Positions 1-7,857 of a DNA stretch of 64,000 nucleotides are shown in pieces. The position numbers and the translations under genes are program-made. The number at the start of each line of letters is the position of its first letter. Position 1 is the first letter of the stretch. The stretch lies in contig NZ_JAATEJ010000001.1 in NCBI RefSeq assembly GCF_012034175.1, forward strand, positions 124,001-188,000. Direction: 5' to 3'. Below the pieces are notes generated by a model that did no database searches, was not told where the DNA came from, and was given only the letters and a program-made list of their open reading frames with translations. The stretch comes from Actinacidiphila epipremni (GTDB lineage Bacteria; Actinomycetota; Actinomycetes; Streptomycetales; Streptomycetaceae).

Positions 1-101
1 TGCGCTTTACCCTCGCAAGACATGGCGGACCGCTTCCGCCAATACCCCCACGCCCTCTGGAATGGGGTGATTGCGGCGCGCCCACGGAGGTGTTTCCCGG
101 A

Positions 102-854
102 ATGAAGCTCACCGTCGTCGGCTGCTCGGGGTCTTTCCCGTCCGCGGACTCGGCTTGTTCGAGCTACCTCGTCGAGGCCGACGGCTTCCGGCTGCTGATC
201 GACATGGGCAACGGCGCCCTGGGCGAACTGCAGCGCCACTGCGGGCTGTACGACCTCGACGCGGTCGTGCTGAGCCATCTGCACGCCGACCACTGCATCG
301 ACATGTGCGGCTACTTCGTGGCCCGCTACTACCGCCACGACGGCGGCCCGGCCCCGGTCATCCCGGTCTACGGCCCGGAGGGCACCGAGCGGCGGCTGAA
401 CATCGCCTACGGCGACGTGCCGGACGAGAAGTGCATGAGCGAGGTCTTCGACTTCCGCACCCTGCGGCCCGGCGCCTTCCGGCTCGGCCCCTTCGACATC
501 ACCACGGACCTGGTCTCGCACCCCGTCGAGGCGTACGGCTTCCGGCTCGGCTACCGGGGCCGCACCCTGGTCTACTCCGGCGACACCGGCCCCTGCGCGG
601 CGCTGGACACCCTCGCCGAGGGCGCGGACCTCTTCTTGTGCGAGGCGTCCTTCGTGCACGGCAAGGAGGACATCCCCGACCTCCACCTCAACGGCCGCGA
701 GGCGGGCCTGGCCGCCGCCCGGGCCGGTGCCGCCCGGCTGGTGCTCACCCACATCCCGCCGTGGACCAGCCCCACCGCCAACCTCCGCGACGCCCGCGAG
801 GTCTTCCCGGGCCCGGTGGAACTGGCGAAGGCGGGCGCGGTCTACGAGCTGTAG
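102..854 (+). CDS. MBL-fold metal-dependent hydrolase
   Basis: This 250-residue protein has the metallo-beta-lactamase fold of the RNase Z/cyclic-nucleotide phosphodiesterase type. The metal-binding motif SHLHADHCID lies about a quarter of the way in. Later landmarks are the YSGDTGPC strand carrying the bridging Asp, the ASFVHG segment and the C-terminal LTHIPP histidine. I chose ATG 102 because the GGAGG at 86-90 sits 11 bases before it, while the alternative GTG at 90 overlaps that ribosome binding site. The gene converges on nagE2. A homologue stands beside the nag PTS genes in Streptomyces coelicolor, but its substrate is not known to me. No signal peptide is visible, so it should act in the cytoplasm. 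Confidence 0.88.
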   Translation: MKLTVVGCSGSFPSADSACSSYLVEADGFRLLIDMGNGALGELQRHCGLYDLDAVVLSHLHADHCIDMCGYFVARYYRHDGGPAPVIPVYGPEGTERRLNIAYGDVPDEKCMSEVFDFRTLRPGAFRLGPFDITTDLVSHPVEAYGFRLGYRGRTLVYSGDTGPCAALDTLAEGADLFLCEASFVHGKEDIPDLHLNGREAGLAAARAGAARLVLTHIPPWTSPTANLRDAREVFPGPVELAKAGAVYEL

Positions 855-880
855 ACGGCGCCCGCCTGCGCGGGGCTCAC

Positions 881-897
881 CCGGCCGCTGCGGCCGG
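881..897. terminator. Possible bidirectional hairpin between hydrolase and nagE2
   Basis: A CCGGCCG/CGGCCGG stem with a three-base loop lies between the two convergent stop codons. It has no T-tract, so its role as a terminator is only inferred from position. Confidence 0.35.
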
Positions 898-917
898 CGC
901 GATCGCGACCGGTGCGA

Positions 918-2231
918 TCAGCGGGTGATGTCCTCGACCTCCTCCTCGGGCTCGCGGCCCGGGGTCTTGAGGTCGAACTTCACGATCGCGAACCGGAAGA
1001 CCACGTAGTAGACCACCGCGAAGACCAGGCCGATCGGGATGATCAGATACGGCTTGGTCGCCAGGTTCCAGTTCAGCGCGTAGTCGATCAGGCCCGCGGA
1101 GAAGGTGAAGCCCGCGTGCACGCCCAGCGCCCAGGTGATCGCCATCGACAGCGCGGTGAGCACCGCGTGGATCGCGTACAGCAGCGGCGCGATGAACATG
1201 AACGAGAACTCGATCGGCTCGGTGACACCGGTCACGAACGAGGTCAGGCCGATCGAGACCATCATGCCGAGCACGGCCTTGCGGCGCTCGGGGCGCGCGG
1301 TGTGCGCCATCGCCAGCGCGGCGGCCGGCAGGCCGAACATCATGATCGGGAAGAAGCCGGACATGAACTGCCCCGCGGTCGGGTCGCCGGCGAAGAAGCG
1401 GGTCAGGTCGCCGTGCACCACCGCGTGGTGGGCGGTGTCGTTGAAGTCGCCGATCTGGAACCACGCCACCGAGTTGACGAACTGGTGCATGCCGATCGGG
1501 ATCAGCGCCCGGTTGATCAGGCCGAACAGCGCGGCGCCGAACCAGCCCAGGCCCGTCATCCACTTGCCGAAGTGGGTGATCTGGTCACCGATCGGCTGCC
1601 AGCCGGCGACCACCAGGACACCGAGCGCGGTGCCGGTGAAGGCCATGATGATCGGCACCAGCCGGCGGCCGTTGAAGAAGCCGAGCCAGTCCACCAGCTT
1701 GGTACGGTGGAAGCGCTGCCAGAGCACCGCGGTCAGCAGACCGAGGATGATCCCGCCGAGGACGCCGGGATTCTGGAAGCCGGCGCCGACGACCGTCTCG
1801 CCCTTCTGCCAGTAGCCGCCGCCCAGCCCGCTGCCCGTGTACGTCATCCCGGGCTGGCCCGGGTCGATCGGGAACTGGTGGATCACCGCGTAGTAGGTCA
1901 GGAACCCGACGACCGCGGCGAGCGCGGTCGAGCCATCGGCCTTCTTCGCGAAGCCGATGGCCACGCCTATGCAGAACAGCAGCGGCAGGCCGAAGGTCGA
2001 GTCCAGCAGGGCACCGCCGGCGCCGGCGAACACATGCGTGACGTCGATCGGGAAGTGCCACTTCTTGTGGACGTCGTCCTGGCCGAGCCGCAGCAGGATG
2101 CCCGCGGCGGGCAGGACGGCGATCGGCAGCTGAAGGCTGCGGCCGACCTTTTGCAGCCCCTGGAAGAGGCCGGAGCCCCGCTTCCTCGCGGGGGCCGGCG
2201 ACGAGCCGGCAGCGGCCGTGGCCGTTGTCAT
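918..2231 (-). CDS. nagE2: PTS N-acetylglucosamine permease EIIC (NagE2 type)
   Basis: A 437-residue polytopic membrane protein of the glucose/GlcNAc PTS EIIC family. It opens with the family signature FQGLQKVGRSLQLPIAVLPAAG, followed by about ten hydrophobic segments and the TEPIEFSFMFIAP loop typical of GlcNAc EIIC proteins. It has no fused EIIB or EIIA domain, as usual in streptomycetes, so it must work with the separate EIIB encoded at 3913 and a cytosolic EIIA encoded elsewhere. The ATG has a GGAGG six bases upstream. Two overlapping DasR-type operators lie just upstream of the ribosome binding site, implying repression by DasR that is relieved by GlcN-6-P. It is a close paralogue of the neighbouring permease. 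The numbering nagE2/nagE1 follows the S. coelicolor order. Confidence 0.9.
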   Translation of the reverse strand: MTTATAAAGSSPAPARKRGSGLFQGLQKVGRSLQLPIAVLPAAGILLRLGQDDVHKKWHFPIDVTHVFAGAGGALLDSTFGLPLLFCIGVAIGFAKKADGSTALAAVVGFLTYYAVIHQFPIDPGQPGMTYTGSGLGGGYWQKGETVVGAGFQNPGVLGGIILGLLTAVLWQRFHRTKLVDWLGFFNGRRLVPIIMAFTGTALGVLVVAGWQPIGDQITHFGKWMTGLGWFGAALFGLINRALIPIGMHQFVNSVAWFQIGDFNDTAHHAVVHGDLTRFFAGDPTAGQFMSGFFPIMMFGLPAAALAMAHTARPERRKAVLGMMVSIGLTSFVTGVTEPIEFSFMFIAPLLYAIHAVLTALSMAITWALGVHAGFTFSAGLIDYALNWNLATKPYLIIPIGLVFAVVYYVVFRFAIVKFDLKTPGREPEEEVEDITR

Positions 2232-2241
2232 TGGATTCCTC

Positions 2242-2274
2242 CGTGGTCTATACCACTCAGTGGTGTAGACCTAT
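2242..2274. promoter_or_regulatory. Tandem DasR-responsive elements (dre) upstream of nagE2
   Basis: Two adjacent 16-bp sites, CGTGGTCTATACCACT (2242-2257) and AGTGGTGTAGACCTAT (2259-2274), resemble the DasR consensus A(C/G)TGGTCTAGACCA(C/G)T with a few mismatches each. They lie immediately upstream of the nagE2 ribosome binding site, where a bound repressor would block the promoter or early transcript. DasR binding is inferred from the consensus only. Confidence 0.85.
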
Positions 2275-2345
2275 TTAACACGTCGGATCCGCGTAAAGGA
2301 ATCCACGATTCCGCGTGCGCTGCGTCACATCCCTCACGCACAGCG

Positions 2346-2377
2346 AAGGCCCCCCGGTCCACCGACCAGGGGGCCTT
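2346..2377. terminator. Terminator downstream of nagE1
   Basis: A perfect 9-bp stem, AAGGCCCCC pairing with GGGGGCCTT, lies about 40 bases past the nagE1 stop codon. It separates nagE1 from nagE2, so the two permeases are probably transcribed from their own promoters. Confidence 0.75.
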
Positions 2378-2413
2378 ACGCACGGTGCGGTCCGCGGTCA
2401 CGGACCGTACGCG

Positions 2414-3730
2414 CTACTTGGTGTTGTCGCGCTCCATCTCCTCGCCCAGCTCCTCCGGTTCACGGCCCGGGGTTTTCAGGTCGAAGTGCTGGATCACCAC
2501 CCGGAAGAGCACGTAGTAGACGACCGCGAAGCCCGCGCCGACCACCAGGATCAGATACGGCTTGGTCGCCAGGTTCCAGTTGATGACGTAGTCGATGAGC
2601 CCCGCGGAGAAGCTGAAGCCGTCCTTGATGCCCAGCGCCCAGCACAGCGCCATGGACACCCCCGTCAGCAGCGCGTGGATCGCGTAGAGCGCCGGGGCGA
2701 TGAAGAGGAACGAGTACTCGATCGGCTCGGTGATCCCGGTCACGAAGGAGGTCAGCGCGACCGACAGCATCAGGCCGCCGACCTCCTTGCGGCGGTCCGG
2801 CCTGGCGGTGTGGGTGATCGCGAGCGCCGCGGCGGGCAGCGCGAACATCATGATCGGGAAGAAGCCGGTCTGGAACTGCCCCGCGGTCGGGTCGCCGGCC
2901 AGGAAGCGCGGGATGTCGCCGTGCACGACCGTGCCGTCCGGCTTGGTGAAGTCGCCGAACTGGAACCACACGAAGGTGTTCAGGAACTGGTGCAGGCCCA
3001 CCGTGAGCAGCGCGCGGTTGGCGACACCGAAGATGCCGGCGCCGACCGAGCCCAGATCCACCAGCTTCTTGCTGAAGCTCGTCAGGCCGTCGCCGATCGG
3101 CGGCCACACGAACAGGCAGACCACGGCGAAGACGATCGCCACCCCCGACATGATGATCGGCACCAGCCGGCGGCCGTTGAAGAAGCCCAGCCAGTCCACC
3201 AGCCTGGTGCGGTGGAAGCGCTGCCAGAAGTAGGCGGTCAGCAGGCCCATGACGATGCCGCCGAAGACACCCGGGGTCTGGAACTCCGCGAGCGTCGTCG
3301 TGCCGTCCTTGAGGGTGCAGGCGCCGGCGAGCTGGCCGAGCTGGGTGAAGTGCGCGCCCTGCGGGCAGTCCTTCGGGAAGCGGGTGAGGATGCCGAAGAA
3401 GACCAGGTAGCCGGCGACCGCCGCGAGCGCGGTGGAGCCGTCCGAGCGCTTGGCCATGCCGATCGCGACGCCGACGCAGAAGAGCAGGGGCAGCCCGAAG
3501 GCGCCGTCCAGCAGCGCGCCGCCGGCGCCCACGAAGACCTTCGCCACCCGGTCCCAGCCCAGGCCCGTGGGCCCGAAGACGTCGTCCTGGCCGAGCCGGT
3601 TGAGGATGCCGGCCGCCGGCAGCACGGCGATGGGCAGCTGGAGGCTGCGGCCCATCTTCTGCAGGCCCTGGAAGAACCGGCTGCCCCGGCTCGGACCGGC
3701 CGGCGCGGCGGCGGCCTGCGCGGCGCTCAC
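2414..3730 (-). CDS. nagE1: PTS N-acetylglucosamine-type permease EIIC (NagE1 type)
   Basis: A 438-residue EIIC membrane permease, closely similar over its whole length to the product of the next gene. It has the FQGLQKMGRSLQLPIAV start of the domain, roughly ten membrane segments and a conserved TEPIEYSFLFIAP loop. It lacks EIIB and EIIA domains. The reading frame extends upstream to 3823, but I chose GTG 3730. The longer form would place the dre operator at 3763-3778 inside the coding region, and its extra N-terminus is unlike the paralogue. The gene diverges from nagF and shares that operator. In S. coelicolor NagE2 is the main GlcNAc permease, so NagE1 may be an accessory or differently specific carrier; this is an inference. 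Confidence 0.87.
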   Translation of the reverse strand: MSAAQAAAAPAGPSRGSRFFQGLQKMGRSLQLPIAVLPAAGILNRLGQDDVFGPTGLGWDRVAKVFVGAGGALLDGAFGLPLLFCVGVAIGMAKRSDGSTALAAVAGYLVFFGILTRFPKDCPQGAHFTQLGQLAGACTLKDGTTTLAEFQTPGVFGGIVMGLLTAYFWQRFHRTRLVDWLGFFNGRRLVPIIMSGVAIVFAVVCLFVWPPIGDGLTSFSKKLVDLGSVGAGIFGVANRALLTVGLHQFLNTFVWFQFGDFTKPDGTVVHGDIPRFLAGDPTAGQFQTGFFPIMMFALPAAALAITHTARPDRRKEVGGLMLSVALTSFVTGITEPIEYSFLFIAPALYAIHALLTGVSMALCWALGIKDGFSFSAGLIDYVINWNLATKPYLILVVGAGFAVVYYVLFRVVIQHFDLKTPGREPEELGEEMERDNTK

Positions 3731-3762
3731 CTCGGGCCCGCCCGGTGGAGGCGGTCGCGTAC

Positions 3763-3778
3763 AGTGGTGTAGACCACT
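3763..3778. promoter_or_regulatory. DasR-responsive element (dre) between nagE1 and nagF
   Basis: AGTGGTGTAGACCACT is a near-perfect palindromic match to the DasR consensus. It sits 33 bases upstream of the nagE1 GTG and 135 bases upstream of nagF, so one site could control both divergent transcripts. Confidence 0.88.
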
Positions 3779-3912
3779 TGGGGGTGCGGGTGACCGGCGT
3801 CCATGATCGACATGGTGGTCCATGGGGCGGCTGACCGCCCGTGAAGTTGGGCCAACCGTGCGTTACCGTGACACAACGGACCCGCGGTGGGTCAGGAAAC
3901 AGGGAGACACCA

Positions 3913-4146
3913 ATGGCCACCAAGGCAGAGAAGATCGTCGCCGGGCTCGGCGGAATCGACAACATCGAAGAGGTCGAGGGCTGCATCACCCGCCTGCGCA
4001 CCGAGGTCCGCGACCCCGCACTCGTCGACGAGGCCGCGCTCAAGGCCGCCGGCGCGCACGGCGTCGTCAAGATGGGCACCGCGATCCAGGTCGTCATCGG
4101 CACGGACGCCGACCCGGTCGCCGCGGACATCGAAGACATGATGTGA
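3913..4146 (+). CDS. nagF: PTS EIIB component for GlcNAc (NagF)
   Basis: A 77-residue stand-alone EIIB phosphotransfer protein of the glucose/GlcNAc family. The phosphorylated cysteine is Cys24 in the motif VEGCITRLRTEV, and the protein ends in a short acidic tail. It relays phosphate from EIIA to sugar entering through the EIIC permeases encoded on the opposite strand. The ATG at 3913 is preceded by AGGGAGA, and upstream in-frame starts have no ribosome binding site. Transcription diverges from nagE1 around a dre operator. A strong hairpin separates it from rph. Confidence 0.92.
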   Translation: MATKAEKIVAGLGGIDNIEEVEGCITRLRTEVRDPALVDEAALKAAGAHGVVKMGTAIQVVIGTDADPVAADIEDMM

Positions 4147-4159
4147 GCTTCGCGGACCC

Positions 4160-4207
4160 CCTCCGCCGTCCGGGCCCGGCTGCGCCGGCGGCCCCGGACG
4201 GCGGAGG
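4160..4207. terminator. Terminator between nagF and rph
   Basis: A perfect 14-bp stem (CCTCCGCCGTCCGG at 4160-4173 with its complement at 4194-4207) encloses a 20-base loop, directly after the nagF stop and before rph. There is no T-tract, as is common in streptomycetes. Confidence 0.75.
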
Positions 4208-4236
4208 CGGGCACATCACCCGGATAGGCTCGGGGG

Positions 4237-4974
4237 ATGTCACGTTTCGACGGCCGTAGGCCGGATCAGCTCCGCCCCGTCACCATCGAGCGGCGCTGGA
4301 GCAAGCACGCGGAAGGCTCCGTCCTCGTCTCGTTCGGCGACACCCGCGTCCTGTGCACGGCCAGCGCCACGCAAGGCGTCCCGCGCTGGCGCAAGGGCAG
4401 CGGCGAAGGCTGGGTCACCGCCGAATACGCCATGCTGCCGCGCGCCACCAACACCCGCGGCGACCGCGAGTCCGTCCGCGGCAAGATCGGCGGCCGGACG
4501 CATGAGATCTCCCGGCTCATCGGCCGCTCGCTGCGCGCCGTCATCGACTACAAGGCGCTCGGCGAGAACACCGTCGTCCTGGACTGCGACGTCCTCCAGG
4601 CCGACGGCGGCACCCGGACCGCGGCGATCACCGGGGCGTACGTCGCCCTCGCCGACGCGGTCGGCTGGATGCAGCACAACCACTTCATCAAGGCCAAGTC
4701 CCGGCCGCTGACCGGCACGGTCGCCGCGGTCAGCGTCGGCATCGTCGGCGGCGTGCCGCTGCTCGACCTCGCCTACGAGGAGGACGTCAAGGCCGAGACC
4801 GACATGAACGTCGTCTGCACCGGCGACGGCCGCTTCGTCGAGGTCCAGGGCACCGCCGAGGGCCAGCCCTTCGACCGCGCCGAACTCGACGCGCTCCTGT
4901 CCCTGGCGGTCGGCGGCTGCACGGAGCTCACGGCGGCGCAGAAGCTGGCGCTTGAGGCGACGACGGAGGCGTGA
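4237..4974 (+). CDS. rph: Ribonuclease PH
   Basis: A 245-residue phosphorolytic 3'-to-5' exoribonuclease that trims tRNA precursors. Family marks are the opening [14 protein letters not shown], the basic RNA-binding stretch with [20 protein letters not shown], the phosphate-binding loop [13 protein letters not shown] and the metal-site segment [13 protein letters not shown]. Length matches the family (about 240). The ATG 4237 agrees with the usual MSR/MARxDGR N-terminus. It is followed by rdgB in the same direction, an arrangement conserved in many actinobacteria, though a 185-base very G/C-rich spacer separates them here. Confidence 0.97.
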   Translation: MSRFDGRRPDQLRPVTIERRWSKHAEGSVLVSFGDTRVLCTASATQGVPRWRKGSGEGWVTAEYAMLPRATNTRGDRESVRGKIGGRTHEISRLIGRSLRAVIDYKALGENTVVLDCDVLQADGGTRTAAITGAYVALADAVGWMQHNHFIKAKSRPLTGTVAAVSVGIVGGVPLLDLAYEEDVKAETDMNVVCTGDGRFVEVQGTAEGQPFDRAELDALLSLAVGGCTELTAAQKLALEATTEA

Positions 4975-5159
4975 GCGCCCCCCCGCCGCCGCGGGGCCGG
5001 GCCCGAGCGGGGCCCCGCGGGCGGGCGGGGTCGGCCGTCCGGCCCGCGCGGCCGGGGGCGGGCTGCCCGGCCCGCGGCGGCCGGGGGAGGCCAGGGCCGG
5101 CCGGGGGGCAGGCTAGGGGGTAGGCCACGGAGGGTGACCCGGGCCGGGATAATCGGGGT

Positions 5160-5765
5160 ATGAGCCGCCGCCTCGTCCTCGCCACCCGCAACGCCCACAA
5201 GGTCACCGAACTGCGGGCGATCCTCGCCGACACCGGGCTCGACGTCGACCTCGTCGGCGCCGACGCCTTCCCGCACATCCCCGACGTCAAGGAGACCGGC
5301 GTCACCTTCGCCGAGAACGCCCTGCTCAAAGCGCGCGCCCTCGCCGAAGGCACCGGCCTGCCCGCCGTCGCCGACGACTCGGGCCTGTGCGTCGACGTCC
5401 TCGGCGGCGCCCCCGGCATCTTCTCCGCCCGCTGGGCCGGCCGGCACGGCGACGACACCGCCAACCTCGACCTGCTCCTCGCCCAGCTCTCCGACATCGA
5501 CACCCCCCACCGCGCGGCCCACTTCGCCTGCGCCGCCGCCCTCGCCCTCCCCGACGGCACCACCCGCGTCGCCGAGGGCCGGCTGCCCGGCACCCTCCGC
5601 TTCACCCCCACCGGCACCGGCGGCTTCGGCTACGACCCCGTCCTCCAACCCGACGGCGAAACCCGCACCTGCGCCGAGCTCACCCCCACCGAGAAGAACG
5701 CCATCAGCCACCGCGGCAGGGCCTTCCGCGCCCTGGCCCCGATGGTGGCGGAACTGCTGCGCTAG
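5160..5765 (+). CDS. rdgB: Non-canonical purine NTP pyrophosphatase (RdgB/HAM1, ITPase)
   Basis: A 201-residue house-cleaning enzyme that hydrolyses ITP, XTP and dITP to monophosphates and keeps deaminated bases out of nucleic acids. Motifs seen are TRNAHKVTELR at the N-terminus, the catalytic DDSGLCVDVLGGAPGIFSAR, then GGFGYDPVL and the C-terminal KNAISHRGRAF. All active-site blocks are present and the length is normal. The gene lies downstream of rph on the same strand and is followed by a strong bidirectional hairpin and a convergent tRNA gene. Confidence 0.96.
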   Translation: MSRRLVLATRNAHKVTELRAILADTGLDVDLVGADAFPHIPDVKETGVTFAENALLKARALAEGTGLPAVADDSGLCVDVLGGAPGIFSARWAGRHGDDTANLDLLLAQLSDIDTPHRAAHFACAAALALPDGTTRVAEGRLPGTLRFTPTGTGGFGYDPVLQPDGETRTCAELTPTEKNAISHRGRAFRALAPMVAELLR

Positions 5766-5777
5766 CCGCGGGAAACA

Positions 5778-5813
5778 CCGATCGCCGCCCCCGCGGACGG
5801 GGACGGCGATCGG
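5778..5813. terminator. Bidirectional terminator between rdgB and tRNA-Leu
   Basis: A perfect 10-bp outer stem (CCGATCGCCG/CGGCGATCGG) with inner C/G pairing lies between the convergent rdgB stop and the tRNA 3' end, so it can serve both transcripts. Confidence 0.75.
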
Positions 5814-5825
5814 ATCGTTCGACGG

Positions 5826-5900
5826 TGGGCCCGGTGGGACTCGAACCCACGACACACCGGACCTAAACCGGCGCCCTCTGGCCAGCTGGGGTACGGGCCC
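5826..5900 (-). tRNA. tRNA with UAG anticodon (Leu by anticodon)
   Basis: A 75-nt cloverleaf folds on the minus strand. It has the acceptor GGGCCCG/CGGGCCC with discriminator A, a short D stem, and the anticodon stem GCCGG/CCGGT with loop TTTAGGT (anticodon UAG at 5863-5865). The T arm is GTGGG-TTCGAGT-CCCAC. CCA is not encoded. The anticodon reads CUA leucine codons. The variable region is only five bases (GTGTC), whereas bacterial tRNA-Leu normally carries a long variable arm, so the identity rests on the anticodon alone. It is immediately downstream of the HNH genes and probably has its own promoter. Confidence 0.85.
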
Positions 5901-5908
5901 GTGCAGCG

Positions 5909-6601
5909 CTACTCTACTGGGTCGCCCGCGGGCCTCCCACGGCGCGACCTGCTGGCGTACGAGAGGGTCTGGCTGTGGCACGACGGGCACAAATACCGCA
6001 GGTTCTCCCGCGTGTTGTCCGCCCGGTCGCCGTTGACGTGGTCGACCTCCAGCACCAGCCGCCTGCCCTGCCACACCTCCCCGACCCCGCAGGCGGCGCA
6101 GGCCCGCGGCACCCCCAGCTCGTCCAGCGCCCGGCGCAGCAGCGCGGTCTTCGTACGCCGTGCCGCGCCCTCGCCGCGGCGCAGGATCTGCTCCGGAGTC
6201 AGCCGCCGCGGCGACACGCTGCCGCGCGCGTACGCCCGGCCGGTGAAGTGCCCGGTGCCGATCCCGTGGGCCTCCAGGCTGCGCCTCAGCCGGGCCCGCG
6301 CCGCGCCGCTGTCGGGGATGCCCAGGCGCCGCAGCGCACCGCCGAGGCTCACCGCGCCGGCCACCGCTGCCTCGCACTCCGCGCGCGGGATGAGCCCGGG
6401 GCAATACCGGCGGGTGCCGGTGAAGTGGCTGGTGTCGATGCCGTAGTGCGTCAGCCGGCGCCGCAGGTAGCCCCGCGGGCGCCGGCCACCCGGCGGGCGG
6501 CTGCCGGGCAGGGCGTCGAGGCGGCGGAGCATGTCGGCCAGGCTCGTCGACTGCGCGGCGGTGCGCTCCAGCAGCTCGCGGGTGTAGGCCGGCCGGCTCA
6601 T
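5909..6601 (-). CDS. HNH endonuclease-domain protein (paralogue 2)
   Basis: A 230-residue protein with a C-terminal HNH nuclease domain. It has a zinc knuckle CAACG, the catalytic LEVDHVNGDRADN with the expected Asp-His and downstream Asn-His pair, then LRYLCPSCHSQT completing the zinc site. The N-terminal half contains two copies of a helical unit ending in GID(T)SHFTG or GIGTGHFTG, probably a DNA- or RNA-binding repeat. It starts with ATG 6601, overlapping the stop of the paralogous upstream gene by four bases (ATGA), so the two are translationally coupled. The stop lies only nine bases before the tRNA. Biological role unknown; a homing, restriction-like or defence nuclease is possible. Confidence 0.82.
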   Translation of the reverse strand: MSRPAYTRELLERTAAQSTSLADMLRRLDALPGSRPPGGRRPRGYLRRRLTHYGIDTSHFTGTRRYCPGLIPRAECEAAVAGAVSLGGALRRLGIPDSGAARARLRRSLEAHGIGTGHFTGRAYARGSVSPRRLTPEQILRRGEGAARRTKTALLRRALDELGVPRACAACGVGEVWQGRRLVLEVDHVNGDRADNTRENLRYLCPSCHSQTLSYASRSRRGRPAGDPVE

Positions 6602-7218
6602 GACGGCCTTTTACGGCCGCGGTAGGTGTCGGTGACGGCATGGCAGTTGGGGCACAGCAGCCGCAGGTTGCCCGGGCGGTCGTCCCACCACCGGCCGTCG
6701 ACGTGGTCGACCTCCAGCGTGAGGGGACGGCCGTTCCACTGCGGCCCCGTGCCGCACATGCCGCACCGCTCGGCCACCCCGCCGGCCAGCAGCGCGCGCC
6801 GCAGCCGCCGCCCCGGAGTGCGCCCCTCGTCGGGCGTGCGCAGCCGCAGCAGCGCGGGACCCGTGGGCCCCCGGCGCCGCGCGGGCGCCCGGGTGAAGTG
6901 GCCGGTGTCGATCCCGTACGCGGCTATCCGCCGGGCGATGTGCGCCTGGTTGCCGCCCACCTGGCTGACACCCAGCAGGCGGACGACGCCCTTGAGGCTC
7001 GACGCCGCGGCGACGGCCTCGCGCAGCCGGCTCTCGGTGTGCCGGACCCGGCGGGTGGTCAGGTGCGAGGTGTCGATTCCCGCCTCGGCCAGCTTCCCGC
7101 GCAGATAGCGCCGGCTGCCGGGCGTCGGAACGCCCCCACAGTGGCGGACGGCGTCGTCGAGGTGCTCCGCCAGCCGGACCGCTTCCTCCAGCAGCTCCCT
7201 GGTGTACCTGGCCGCCAT
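6598..7218 (-). CDS. HNH endonuclease-domain protein (paralogue 1)
   Basis: A 206-residue relative of the adjacent gene with the same plan. It opens with ARYTRELLEEAV, compared with PAYTRELLERTA in the neighbour. Two repeats follow, ending in GIDTSHLTT and GIDTGHFTR, then a C-terminal HNH domain with CGMCG, TLEVDHVDGRWWDD and LRLLCPNCHAVT. The catalytic His/Asn and zinc cysteines are intact in both copies, so neither is a decayed duplicate. I chose ATG 7218 because a strong GGAGG precedes it closely, and because it aligns with the paralogue's start; a longer in-frame start exists at 7236. Upstream is a short gap to bcp, transcribed the same way. Confidence 0.82.
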   Translation of the reverse strand: MAARYTRELLEEAVRLAEHLDDAVRHCGGVPTPGSRRYLRGKLAEAGIDTSHLTTRRVRHTESRLREAVAAASSLKGVVRLLGVSQVGGNQAHIARRIAAYGIDTGHFTRAPARRRGPTGPALLRLRTPDEGRTPGRRLRRALLAGGVAERCGMCGTGPQWNGRPLTLEVDHVDGRWWDDRPGNLRLLCPNCHAVTDTYRGRKRPS

Positions 7219-7287
7219 ACCCCCTCCTTCGCTCACGCGTTCCCCCGTCGCAAGGGGTAACGAGGCGGGGCGGCCCGGGTCACGGGG

Positions 7288-7755
7288 TCAGACGTTGAGG
7301 TCGCGGAGGAGTTTGGCGACGTGGCCGGTGGCGCGGACGTTGTAGAAGGCGTGGGCGATGCGGCCGGACTCGTCGACGACGAAGGTGGAGCGGATGACGC
7401 CCATGATCTTCTTGCCGTAGTTCATCTTCTCGCCGTACGCGCCGTACGCCGTGAGGGTCGCGCGGTCGGGGTCGGACAGCAGGGTGACGCGCAGGGACTC
7501 CTTCGTGCGGAACTTCGCCAGCTTCTCCGGCGTGTCGGGGGAGATGCCCAGCACGTCGTAGCCGGCGCCGGCCAGCTGGTCGAGGTTGTCGGTGAAGTCG
7601 CAGGCCTCCTTCGTGCAGCCGGGGGTCATCGCGGCGGGGTAGAAGTAGACGATGACCTTGCGGCCCCGGCGGTCGGCCAGGGAGACGGGGGTGCCGTCGG
7701 CGTCCTGGAGGGTGAAGTCGGGGGCGGGGTCGCCGGGGGTCAGGCGGTCGGCCAT
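7288..7755 (-). CDS. bcp: Thioredoxin-dependent thiol peroxidase (Bcp/PrxQ)
   Basis: A 155-residue peroxiredoxin of the Bcp/PrxQ group that reduces hydrogen and organic peroxides using thioredoxin. The motif YPAAMTPGCTKEACDF holds the peroxidatic Cys and, five residues later, the resolving Cys typical of the two-Cys subtype. The downstream STFVVDESGRIAHAF strand is also characteristic. Length matches the family exactly. It is cytoplasmic with no signal peptide. The gene is divergent from the DUF3618 gene across a 100-base promoter region. Confidence 0.95.
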   Translation of the reverse strand: MADRLTPGDPAPDFTLQDADGTPVSLADRRGRKVIVYFYPAAMTPGCTKEACDFTDNLDQLAGAGYDVLGISPDTPEKLAKFRTKESLRVTLLSDPDRATLTAYGAYGEKMNYGKKIMGVIRSTFVVDESGRIAHAFYNVRATGHVAKLLRDLNV

Positions 7756-7857
7756 GGTGCAAGCTCCTCAGTCGAACGGGGGTGCCGACGAGGCGCGCGC
7801 CGCGTCGAACTGACAGACTGTCCGAACGGTACCTAATCAGCCGATGGAGGAGACGCG

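Noticed and set aside
1..101. Short frame MADRFRQYPHALWNG from position 22
   Set aside because: It is only about 27 codons, has no ribosome binding site or recognisable similarity, and runs into the start of the hydrolase gene.
912..3772. Long plus-strand frames over nagE2 and nagE1
   Set aside because: They mirror the two permease genes, are Arg/Glu/His-rich without motifs, and lack ribosome binding sites.
4773..6641. 622-residue minus-strand frame across rph, rdgB and the tRNA
   Set aside because: It runs through a tRNA gene and antisense to two conserved enzymes, with low-complexity Gly/Ala content.
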